53,442 nucleotides of DNA from positions 1 through 53,442 of the forward strand of contig DATFFP010000038.1 of NCBI GenBank assembly GCA_035249985.1, written 5' to 3'. This DNA is from JAICNG01 sp035249985 (GTDB lineage: Bacteria; Gemmatimonadota; Gemmatimonadetes; Gemmatimonadales; Gemmatimonadaceae). Below are positions 25,679 through 32,504 of the stretch, piece after piece. The position numbers and the translations under genes are program-made. The notes under the pieces were generated by a model. It was not told where the DNA came from. It worked only from the letters and a program-made list of their open reading frames with translations, and did no database searches. Within the stretch, counting starts at the first letter, position 1; each line of letters begins with the position of its first letter.

Positions 25679-25707
25679 TTGCGTCCGCGAGCCGTGGAGA
25701 GTATACT
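25679..25707 (+). promoter_or_regulatory. Sigma-70 promoter of the ArsR-SRPBCC operon
   Basis: TTGCGT (25679-25684), a 17-base spacer and TATACT (25702-25707). The start point would fall at about 25714-25715, exactly on the ATG at 25715. The transcript is then leaderless, which fits the absence of a ribosome site upstream of that ATG. Confidence 0.55.
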
Positions 25708-25728
25708 GAACCATATGGTTCAGTATAC
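25701..25728. promoter_or_regulatory. Perfect 28-base palindromic operator over promoter and start codon
   Basis: GTATACTGAACCAT is followed directly by its reverse complement. It covers the -10 box, the predicted start point and the ATG at 25715. The obvious ligand is the ArsR-type repressor encoded here, giving tight autoregulation. Confidence 0.75.
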
Positions 25729-26053
25729 ACTCCACATGGACAGGGCGTTCGCGGCGATCTCGGACCCGACGCGCCGTGGCATCCTCCACCGACTCGGCCG
25801 CGGAGACGCGTCGATCAGCGATCTCGCGTCGCAGTTCGACATGACTCTCACGGGCATGAAGAAGCACATCGCGGTGCTCGAGGGGGCGGGGCTGGTGGCC
25901 ACGGCGAAGGTCGGCCGGGTGCGCACGTGCCGCCTGGGTCCGCAACGGCTGGACGCCGAGGCGGCCTGGATGCGGATGTACCAGCAGATGGTGGACGCCC
26001 GTCTCGACCGTCTCGGGAAGTTTCTCGAGCGCACCAAAGGAGGAGCATCATGA
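25715..26053 (+). CDS. ArsR-family winged-helix repressor
   Basis: A 112-residue regulator starting MVQYTLHMDRAFAAISDPTRRGILHRL, with the wHTH recognition helix near SDLASQFDMTLTGMKKHIAVLEGAGL. No metal-binding cysteine pair (CxC) is present. This matches the subgroup paired with SRPBCC proteins rather than the metal sensors. A start at 25736 is possible, but 25715 keeps the conserved MVQY opening. Its stop overlaps the ATG of the SRPBCC gene. It should repress the operon through the palindrome at its own start. Confidence 0.9.
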   Translation: MVQYTLHMDRAFAAISDPTRRGILHRLGRGDASISDLASQFDMTLTGMKKHIAVLEGAGLVATAKVGRVRTCRLGPQRLDAEAAWMRMYQQMVDARLDRLGKFLERTKGGAS

Positions 26054-26538
26054 GTGCAGCAACGAAATCCGCCAGCAAGTCGACGGTCTCGAAGCCGAGC
26101 GACCGTGAGATCCGCATCGAGCGCACCTTCGATGCGCCGCGCGAGCGCGTGTGGCGCGCCTTCACCGATCCGAAGCTCCTCGCGCAGTGGTGGGGCCGGG
26201 GCAACAAGCTCGTCATCGAGAAGTTCGAGCTGGAGCGCGGCGGACACTGGCGCTTCGTCGAGCACGGCCCCGAGGGCAAGCACGGCTTCGAGGGGCGATT
26301 CCGCGAGGTGACCCCGCAGGACCGCATCGTTCAGACCTTCGAGTGGGACGGCATGCCGGCCTACGTGATCATCGAGACCCTGGAGCTCACCGACCTCGGC
26401 GACGGCCGCACGAAGGTCGTGACACTCTCACTCTTCCACACGACCGAGGAGCGCGACGGGATGCTCGAGTCGGGGATGGAGGAGGGGCTCAACCAGAGCT
26501 ACGAGGCGCTCGACAGGCTGCTCGCGACCATGGGCTGA
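26050..26538 (+). CDS. SRPBCC (AHSA1-like) ligand-binding protein
   Basis: A 162-residue protein with the helix-grip fold signature IRIERTFDAPRERVWRAFTDPKLLAQWWG, then FREVTPQDRIVQTFEW and SGMEEGLNQSYEALDRLL at the C-terminus. AGGAGC precedes the ATG, which overlaps the ArsR stop (ATGA). Pairs of ArsR and SRPBCC genes are common; the SRPBCC protein probably binds a hydrophobic small molecule, but the ligand is unknown. A terminator hairpin follows. Confidence 0.9.
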   Translation: MSAATKSASKSTVSKPSDREIRIERTFDAPRERVWRAFTDPKLLAQWWGRGNKLVIEKFELERGGHWRFVEHGPEGKHGFEGRFREVTPQDRIVQTFEWDGMPAYVIIETLELTDLGDGRTKVVTLSLFHTTEERDGMLESGMEEGLNQSYEALDRLLATMG

Positions 26539-26572
26539 CCCGGCGCCGTTGTCATTGGCGATAGATTTGAGG

Positions 26573-26600
26573 AGGCGGACTCTTGGGTCCGCCTTTTCCT
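26573..26600 (+). terminator. Intrinsic terminator after the ArsR-SRPBCC operon
   Basis: AGGCGGAC (26573-26580), loop TCTTGG, GTCCGCCT (26587-26594), then TTTCC. A perfect 8-bp GC-rich stem followed by a short T tract, 34 bases after the stop codon. Confidence 0.8.
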
Positions 26601-26630
26601 GCGAGTATGCCACGCGCAACGAGCCCGGAC

Positions 26631-26746
26631 TTTTTTTTACCGCAGAGGACGCAGAGGACGCAGAGGAACCTCAACTACAAGATCTTTTTCAAAGCCGTTG
26701 GTGTTGAAGTTCCTCCGCGTCCTCTGCGTCCTCTGCGGTAAAAAAA
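26631..26746. repeat. Inverted repeat with ACCGCAGAGGACGCAGAGG arms, second copy
   Basis: The left arm starts with a run of T and ACCGCAGAGG then three CGCAGAGGA-type units. The right arm has CCTCTGCG units and ends GCGGTAAAAAAA. Arms of about 45 bases flank about 25 bases. A-T runs at the outer ends would give T tracts on either strand, so it could terminate in both directions. It precedes the cysteine synthase gene by 25 bases. Confidence 0.85.
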
Positions 26747-26771
26747 GGCCTTACAGAGATTCGGCACCGGC

Positions 26772-27710
26772 ATGAGCGTTCTTCGCGCCATTGGAAACAC
26801 GTCGATCGTAAGGCTCCGCAAGGTCGTTCCACCCGAATGCGCACGCATCCTGGTGAAGCTCGAGTGGGAGAACCCGACGGGGAGCCTCAAGGATCGCATG
26901 GCGTACGCGGTGATCTCACGCGCGGAGGCGGACGGGCGGCTCAAGCCCGGTGACACCGTGCTCGAGTACACTGGCGGGAGCACGGGAACCTCGCTGGCGT
27001 TGGTCTGTGCCGCCAAGGGCTACCCTATCCACATCGTCAGCTCCGATGCGTTCAGCCAGGAGAAGCTCGATCACATGGTGGCGCTGGGTGCGGAGCTGAC
27101 GCTGGTGCCGAGCGAGGGCGGGCTCACCACGAAGAAGCTGATCCTGGAGATGATCGAAGCGGCTCGTCGTCTGAGCGAACAGCCTAACACCTACTGGACC
27201 GACCAGCTCAACAATCATGACAGCATCACCGGTTATCACTCGCTCGGGGAAGAGATCTGGCGCCAAACGGAGGGGAACGTCGACGCCTTCGTTCACTCGG
27301 TGGGGACGGCGGCGTCCACTCGTGGAGTCGCGACCGTGCTGAAGCGATACAAGCCGAGCGTGAAGATCGTCGCGGTCGAGCCGGGCGAATCGGCCGTCCT
27401 GCTGGGAGGTCAGCCCGGCCCGCACAAGATCGAAGGAGTTGGGATCGGCTACACTCCACCGCTGTGGGATCCTTCGCTCGTGGATGAGATCATCCCTGTG
27501 AAGACCGAGGACGCCAAGGAGATGGCGAGACGTCTCGCGCGCGAGGAGGCGCTCTTCGCCGGTACGTCGTCGGGAGCGAATGTCATCGCGGCGATCCAGA
27601 TCGGAGAGCGGCTCGGTCCCAACGCCACGGTGGTCACCCTGATGGCCGACTCTGGTCTCAAGTACCTGAGCACCGACGTGTACAAAGGAAAGCGGCAGGC
27701 AGCCGTATGA
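26772..27710 (+). CDS. Cysteine synthase family PLP enzyme
   Basis: A 312-residue fold-type II PLP enzyme. The Schiff-base lysine is Lys40 in ENPTGSLKDRMA, and the phosphate-binding glycine loop is EYTGGSTGTSLA. Other family segments are DQLNNHDSITGYHSLGEEI and LFAGTSSGANV. It should make cysteine from O-acetylserine (or a phospho variant) and sulfide; a cystathionine beta-synthase-like role is also possible. Its stop overlaps the exonuclease III start (ATGA), so the two are translationally coupled although functionally unrelated. Confidence 0.88.
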   Translation: MSVLRAIGNTSIVRLRKVVPPECARILVKLEWENPTGSLKDRMAYAVISRAEADGRLKPGDTVLEYTGGSTGTSLALVCAAKGYPIHIVSSDAFSQEKLDHMVALGAELTLVPSEGGLTTKKLILEMIEAARRLSEQPNTYWTDQLNNHDSITGYHSLGEEIWRQTEGNVDAFVHSVGTAASTRGVATVLKRYKPSVKIVAVEPGESAVLLGGQPGPHKIEGVGIGYTPPLWDPSLVDEIIPVKTEDAKEMARRLAREEALFAGTSSGANVIAAIQIGERLGPNATVVTLMADSGLKYLSTDVYKGKRQAAV

Positions 27711-28450
27711 AGGTCGCCACCTGGAACGTCAACGGGATTCGCGCGCGCGCCTCGCAGATTCAGGAATGGCTCGATCGCGAGCGCCCTGACGTCGTCTGCT
27801 TGCAGGAGCTCAAGGCCGAGGCGAGCCAGATCCCCGAGCAGTGCAAGTCGGCGGACTACCACGCGTACTGGCATTGTCTCAAGGCCTATTCCGGCGTGTC
27901 GCTCATGCTTCGCAAGGAGCTGGTTGGCGCGGAGCCGGTCTACACTCATCCCGCGTTCGACTACGAGTCGCGCATCGTCCAGGTGGAGCGCGACGATCTG
28001 GTTCTCGCGTCGGTGTACGTGCCGAACGGCGGGAAGGACTATCCCGCCAAGCTGAACTTCCTGACGCTGATGATCGACTGGGTGCGACGGCTGCACGCGG
28101 AGGGCCGCTCGCTGGTGCTCTGCGGAGACATCAACATCGCGCGCACGGAGCTCGACGTGCATCCCCGGGAGCGGAAGCCTAACGTGGTCGGCCAGCGTCC
28201 GGAGGAGCGCGCGCTCTTTCAGACGTTACTGGACGCCGGTCTCACCGATGTGGGACGGAAGCTCGATCCCGACAACGACGGTCTGTTCACCTGGTGGGCG
28301 CCGTGGCGAAACATGCGCCAGCGCAACATCGGGTGGCGGCTCGACTACGTGCTCGCCTCGCGTCGCATCGCGGAAGCCGCGGTGGGCTGCGTCGTGCAGG
28401 CGGACGTCGGCACGAGCGATCACGCGCCGGTGGTGATGACGACGAGCTGA
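27707..28450 (+). CDS. xth: Exodeoxyribonuclease III / AP endonuclease
   Basis: A 247-residue enzyme of the EEP nuclease family. It has the opening MKVATWNVNGIRARA (Asn7), the metal glutamate in CLQELKAE (Glu34), LCGDINIARTELDV, the family phrase RNIGWRLDYVLAS and the catalytic SDHAPVV near the C-terminus. It cuts DNA at abasic sites and trims 3' ends in base-excision repair. The ATG overlaps the cysteine synthase stop. It ends 15 bases from the end of the convergent SIR2 gene. Confidence 0.94.
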   Translation: MKVATWNVNGIRARASQIQEWLDRERPDVVCLQELKAEASQIPEQCKSADYHAYWHCLKAYSGVSLMLRKELVGAEPVYTHPAFDYESRIVQVERDDLVLASVYVPNGGKDYPAKLNFLTLMIDWVRRLHAEGRSLVLCGDINIARTELDVHPRERKPNVVGQRPEERALFQTLLDAGLTDVGRKLDPDNDGLFTWWAPWRNMRQRNIGWRLDYVLASRRIAEAAVGCVVQADVGTSDHAPVVMTTS

Positions 28451-28465
28451 CGTCGGCCGCGGAGG

Positions 28466-29857
28466 TCAGCGCTGCCGAAAGCGCTCCGGGAGCGTCGGAT
28501 CCGTCGCCAGATCGAGCTCGAGCCGCGTACGCCCATCGTCCGTCACGGCGCCGATCGTGAAGGCTCCGTAACTGATGAGATCGACCCTCGCCGTGCCGCT
28601 CGGGTCGACGGCCTCGGTAACGACGGCCGGCTGAAAGGTGGGGTGGAGGTAGAACGTGACGCTGCCCGCGAGGGGCCGCCCCGGGTCCGTCGCTGCGGCC
28701 GACAGCGTGACGGTGAACCAGTCGGGATCGCCTGCGATCTCCCGTACTTCCGCCGTTAGGCGCCGGCCGTTGTGCTCCGCGTTGCCGCCGAACTGACCTT
28801 TGTGCGGATCCTCGGGGCAGGGGAGGGGTGCCGATTCCACCGCGAACGACCCCGTATCATCCAGCGCGGGGCCACCGGGGATTTCGAGTGTCACGCCGGC
28901 TGCTGCGCCTCCCGTGGGGGAGGACGCCATCTGCTCGATGGGGACGTCGCGGCCGGCCCGCCGCAGCAGCTCATTCATGAGAAGGCGAAGCTGCTCGTGC
29001 TTGTTCGCCTTGTCGTAGAAGATGGCCTCGATGCCGAACTTCGTCCGGAGACGACGCCGATCGATCTCGCGCTCCTCGCCAGCGTGCATGCCGATGAACG
29101 CGAAGTGACGAGGCGACTGAAAGCCCAGCGCGCCTGTCACCTGGCGGAGGATCGCCATCAGGTCGGGATCGGACAGTGAGAACCCGAAGATCACGATGCG
29201 CTGCATGGCGAAGATCGCGAACAGCTTTCGAACCGCCGCGTCGGACCGCAAGTAGCGATGGGTGTAGTCCCGATCGGTGAGAATGATCGTGGACGGATTG
29301 CTGATGCACCCATGGAGGTAGATGAGATAGCGCTCCGGCCCTTCGTGATCGAGGAAGCTGAACATCAGCCCGAGAACGTCCTCGTCGTCGGCCCAGTTCA
29401 CGCACTTCGGCTTCGCGATTCCCAGACGCTGATGGGTGACCTCGAGTGCCTTGTCGTAGTTCGTCGTCAGGATGTGACGGAAGGGAAGCCTCACGAGTGC
29501 ATCGAGGCAAGGATCGGTTCCCGGATCCCGCTCGAAGGCCTCGGTAAGCATCGCAAAGTACTCGGCTTCCCCCAATCGCTCCCGGTATTCCTCACCGCGC
29601 CAGAGGATGTCGTCGAACCGCTTGAGGTTCGGGGGCAGCTGTTGTGTCGTGCCCCGATGGGCGGAGTCGACCTTCTCTCGAACGCGTGACAGGCGCTGCT
29701 CCATGCCTTCGAGCAGCGTGTCCCAACCCGGATAGCCGACGCGCGCGCTGAACCCGGCGCCCACGAGCGCGACAGCCTTTCCACCCCTGATGCAATTGGC
29801 CAGACGTCCGAAGGATTCGACGTCGCGCTCGTTGACCAGCAGCTCCGCAATCGCCAT
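28466..29857 (-). CDS. SIR2-family NADase fused to a pYEATS-like domain
   Basis: A 463-residue protein, last in a six-gene operon. Residues about 15-300 form a SIR2 (SIR2_2-type) Rossmann domain with the NAD motif LVGAGFSARVG (33-41), ILTTNYDKALE, the catalytic-histidine region YLHGCISNPST and VIFGFSLSDPDLM. In bacterial defence systems such domains usually destroy NAD+. The C-terminal about 110 residues are a beta-sandwich (SVTFYLHPTFQPAV, YGAFTIGAVTDDG, RLELDLATDP) that resembles the prokaryotic YEATS domain, thought to sense ligands in conflict systems. Its ATG sits inside the stop of the upstream gene (TAATG). No signal peptide, so it is cytoplasmic. The pYEATS call is by eye. Confidence 0.85.
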   Translation of the reverse strand: MAIAELLVNERDVESFGRLANCIRGGKAVALVGAGFSARVGYPGWDTLLEGMEQRLSRVREKVDSAHRGTTQQLPPNLKRFDDILWRGEEYRERLGEAEYFAMLTEAFERDPGTDPCLDALVRLPFRHILTTNYDKALEVTHQRLGIAKPKCVNWADDEDVLGLMFSFLDHEGPERYLIYLHGCISNPSTIILTDRDYTHRYLRSDAAVRKLFAIFAMQRIVIFGFSLSDPDLMAILRQVTGALGFQSPRHFAFIGMHAGEEREIDRRRLRTKFGIEAIFYDKANKHEQLRLLMNELLRRAGRDVPIEQMASSPTGGAAAGVTLEIPGGPALDDTGSFAVESAPLPCPEDPHKGQFGGNAEHNGRRLTAEVREIAGDPDWFTVTLSAAATDPGRPLAGSVTFYLHPTFQPAVVTEAVDPSGTARVDLISYGAFTIGAVTDDGRTRLELDLATDPTLPERFRQR

Positions 29858-30975
29858 TAGCGCACCAGATCGCAGACGCGGTCCATTGCCCCCATGAGAC
29901 TCCGCGTCAGGCTCGGTGCACGGCTCGGCCCCCGGACGGGCGCCACGTTGGGCGGGAGGCCAAACTCGTCCGAGCGCACCGCGTCGAAGACGAGACCGAC
30001 GTGGACATACCGCGTGTCGTCGAGAAAGCCGAGGTTGTAATAGTCCATTCCTTGGTAATACCGCGCGAACACTCCCCACCCGCCCAGGCGGTGAAGGGTC
30101 TGCGACAGCTCGGCGCTGAAGGTCCACGGCGACAGATGCGGTGCGACGGTCCGGAGGTACTCGACCTGTGCCGCACCCGACATCCGGCCATTGAACCAGC
30201 TCTGTCGAAACGCCTTCCAGGAAAGCTCGACGGCGGAGAACACGCGCGACGTGGGATACAGCGCCTTTTGCTCGTTAGGAATCGTTCCGGGGCCGAACGG
30301 CTGGGGGTTCCCTTCGACCCCGAGGGTAAAGGTGCAGATCTGATTCGACCGGAGCTGCTGATCGGAGTCGAGGTCGTCGAGGCGCATGTGTCGATACGAC
30401 GCCCAGACGCGGAAGTAGTTGGTCGAGAACGTCCCATTGAGCTTGTTCGTGGCGCGCCGCGTACCCGGAGGAAGCACCCCGTCGGAGCAGTTCCCGTTCG
30501 CATCCATCGTCTGGTCGGCGTACAGGCAGCCCTCCTGGCCATTGGAGTGGTGCCCCCACGGAATGGCGTTGAGAGCGACGATGCGAATCGGGCTGTCGAG
30601 TCGCAGCGCGGGGTCGACGAGACTCGCCCAGAAGAACTGGAGGTTGAACTTCGGCATGAACGACGGCGTGCGCACGGGGTTCGAGCGCGTGCTGAACATG
30701 CGGAGGCGCACCATGGGCGTGAACGAGAACGACCACGAGCGCGCGGCAAAATCGGGTGCCTCGTAGATCCTGCCGCCGCTCTGATACAACCCCTGGTGGA
30801 AAAAGAGATGCGGCGCGAGATGGGCCTCGAAGAGGAGATCGTCGGGGGCGAAGCGATGGAAGATGTACGATCGCTCGAGGAAGACCGGCGAGCTCCGGTT
30901 GTCCACATCCTGAGCAGAACCGATCGCCGACCAGAAGACGGCGAGAATCACCGAGACACCGAGGCGACGCATCAT
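29857..30975 (-). CDS. Outer-membrane phospholipase A-like protein
   Basis: A 372-residue exported protein with signal peptide MMRRLGVSVILAVFWSAIGSAQ and many amphipathic strands, as in a beta-barrel. The stretch IPWGHHSNGQEG (His142, Ser144) matches the H-x-S-N-G-Q active site of OMPLA/PldA. A downstream asparagine (FSTNYFRVW, Asn185) may complete the triad. OMPLA hydrolyses outer-membrane phospholipids when it dimerises after membrane damage. The ATG overlaps the preceding stop (ATGA) and its own stop overlaps the SIR2 start, so the operon placement is firm. It is longer than typical PldA, with an insert between His142 and Asn185. Confidence 0.72.
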   Translation of the reverse strand: MMRRLGVSVILAVFWSAIGSAQDVDNRSSPVFLERSYIFHRFAPDDLLFEAHLAPHLFFHQGLYQSGGRIYEAPDFAARSWSFSFTPMVRLRMFSTRSNPVRTPSFMPKFNLQFFWASLVDPALRLDSPIRIVALNAIPWGHHSNGQEGCLYADQTMDANGNCSDGVLPPGTRRATNKLNGTFSTNYFRVWASYRHMRLDDLDSDQQLRSNQICTFTLGVEGNPQPFGPGTIPNEQKALYPTSRVFSAVELSWKAFRQSWFNGRMSGAAQVEYLRTVAPHLSPWTFSAELSQTLHRLGGWGVFARYYQGMDYYNLGFLDDTRYVHVGLVFDAVRSDEFGLPPNVAPVRGPSRAPSLTRSLMGAMDRVCDLVR

Positions 30976-31280
30976 CCCCCTCCCGGCGTTCCCGCGACGA
31001 CGTTCGGGCCCACGCCTGTCGGCCGGAAGGTCCCGTAGATCGGGTCGCTCTCCGAGTGCAGCGAGAAGACGTAGAACATCCGGCCGGCATACTGTGCCGC
31101 GAGCGTCTGCAGCCGGTCGTTGATGTCCACGAACTGCTTTTGCGTGATCTTGTTGGCTCGCGCCGTCTGGTTCGTCAGCGTCTCGAGCTTCTGCGCGGGA
31201 AAGCAGTCGGCGATCGCAATGAGAATGCTGGGCAGCGCGGGGTCGTTGGCCGCGACGTCCCAGGAGAGGAGTGCCCGCAT
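30972..31280 (-). CDS. Conserved-looking 102-residue protein of unknown function
   Basis: A small cytoplasmic protein. The first strand MRALLSWDV, a helix (ALPSILIAIADCF), a second helix (TQKQFVDINDRLQTLAAQYAG) and a strand (MFYVFSLHSES) suggest a compact alpha-beta fold. The opening and closing strands recall ferredoxin-fold proteins such as Cas2 or SinR, but that is speculation without a catalytic motif match. The tail (TPGGG) is flexible. It starts five bases after the metallo-hydrolase stop and overlaps the phospholipase start by ATGA, so it is translated as part of the operon. Confidence 0.7.
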   Translation of the reverse strand: MRALLSWDVAANDPALPSILIAIADCFPAQKLETLTNQTARANKITQKQFVDINDRLQTLAAQYAGRMFYVFSLHSESDPIYGTFRPTGVGPNVVAGTPGGG

Positions 31281-31285
31281 GATCG

Positions 31286-32449
31286 TCAGTCCGCGAGCGG
31301 ATCGCCGAGGTCGACTCGCAGCGACCGGGCGTTGTCGGCGCGATACACCGTGCGAACCTTCCGGCCGGCCTGCTGCTCGCCCTTCAGGAAGTTGTCCACC
31401 TTGGTGAGCTTGTTGGTCATGTACACGGTGTAGGGTTGATCGTCGTCGGCGCGCGCCTCGCAGAGCATCTTGAGCGTTGGCACGTCCGGGTTCCCGTGCT
31501 CGCCGTTGGCGGAAATCACGTAGTGGTCGGCGGTGATCACGCGAAAGAACTCCGTGGAGACGTTTCGATCGCTGCCATGGTGCGGCACCTTCAGAATGTC
31601 GACGTGGAGCCGCTCGCCCTTGAGCACTTTGGTTCGCCGCACGGCCTTGAGGATGTCGTCGCCGCGCGCGTCGCCCGTCAGCAGCATGGTGCGGCCGCCT
31701 GCCTCGGCCAGAACGACGATGCTGGACAGGTTGTAGACCGACTCGTCGAGGAAGGCCGCCGCGAGCTGCTGCAGCTCGGCGCCCTTGGCGTTCTTTTTCT
31801 TCTTCAGCTTGGCCTTCCAGTCTTCCTCGAGGTTGTCGAGGCGCTCGCCGTTAGGCCCGAGGATCGTGAAGGTCAGGCCGTCGCCGATCTTGACCGTCTT
31901 CTTCCCTTTCGCCGGCGAGGAGACGAGATCCTTGAACGGCCGGTTGACGTTCAGGTCGAGCTTGTTGCTGTTGTCGCGAAGGCGCCGGCCCTGGGGAACA
32001 CTGGCCGCGAGCGCGGCAGTCGGCTCGTCGAGCCCCAGGCTCGGCACGGCGCCCTCAGCGCTTGCGGCCGCAGTGGCGACCCCCTCGAAGGCGGCGCTCT
32101 TCGCTTTCGCCTTCTTGAGGATGTCGTCGAAGCTGTTGTGCCAGAGCGTATCGATCTCGAACGGCATCTCCTCCCCGTCGTCCTCGAGCTCGAGCAGGTA
32201 GTCGGTGAGTCCGAGGATGCCGTTGATGTGATCGTCATCGATGTGGCTCACCATGACCATGCGCAGCTCGAGCGGATCGCTGGGTGAGCGGCGCGCCTTG
32301 AGCTGCTCGAGCCGTGGCCGCAGGCTGCTGGCCCACACTTTCGCCGGGCCGCCATCGATGACGATGAGTCGCGGATCGCCGGAATCGCCGTAGTGCAGCA
32401 GCAGCGCGTCTCCGTGTCGCGCTTCGAGTGCCTCGAGTGTGAACAGCAT
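31286..32449 (-). CDS. ComEC/Rec2-type metallo-beta-lactamase-fold hydrolase
   Basis: A 387-residue cytoplasmic protein. The ATG at 32449 is chosen because it gives the family start MLFTLEALEARHGDALLLHYG; upstream in-frame codons lie within the protease gene. Metal motifs are SHIDDDHINGIL (HxDxDH), TMLLTGDAR and ILKVPHHGSDRNVS. An insert of about 100 residues rich in Ala and Lys (about 115-210) separates the first motif from the later ones. Such soluble ComEC-like hydrolases act on phosphodiesters and are recurrent in bacterial conflict gene sets. It follows the protease gene by 55 bases, the widest gap in the operon. Confidence 0.88.
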   Translation of the reverse strand: MLFTLEALEARHGDALLLHYGDSGDPRLIVIDGGPAKVWASSLRPRLEQLKARRSPSDPLELRMVMVSHIDDDHINGILGLTDYLLELEDDGEEMPFEIDTLWHNSFDDILKKAKAKSAAFEGVATAAASAEGAVPSLGLDEPTAALAASVPQGRRLRDNSNKLDLNVNRPFKDLVSSPAKGKKTVKIGDGLTFTILGPNGERLDNLEEDWKAKLKKKKNAKGAELQQLAAAFLDESVYNLSSIVVLAEAGGRTMLLTGDARGDDILKAVRRTKVLKGERLHVDILKVPHHGSDRNVSTEFFRVITADHYVISANGEHGNPDVPTLKMLCEARADDDQPYTVYMTNKLTKVDNFLKGEQQAGRKVRTVYRADNARSLRVDLGDPLAD

Positions 32450-32504
32450 GATGTCGGACTCGTGGAAAAAGCGTGGAGCGTCGGGGCGGTTCGTCGTCGG
32501 ACCG

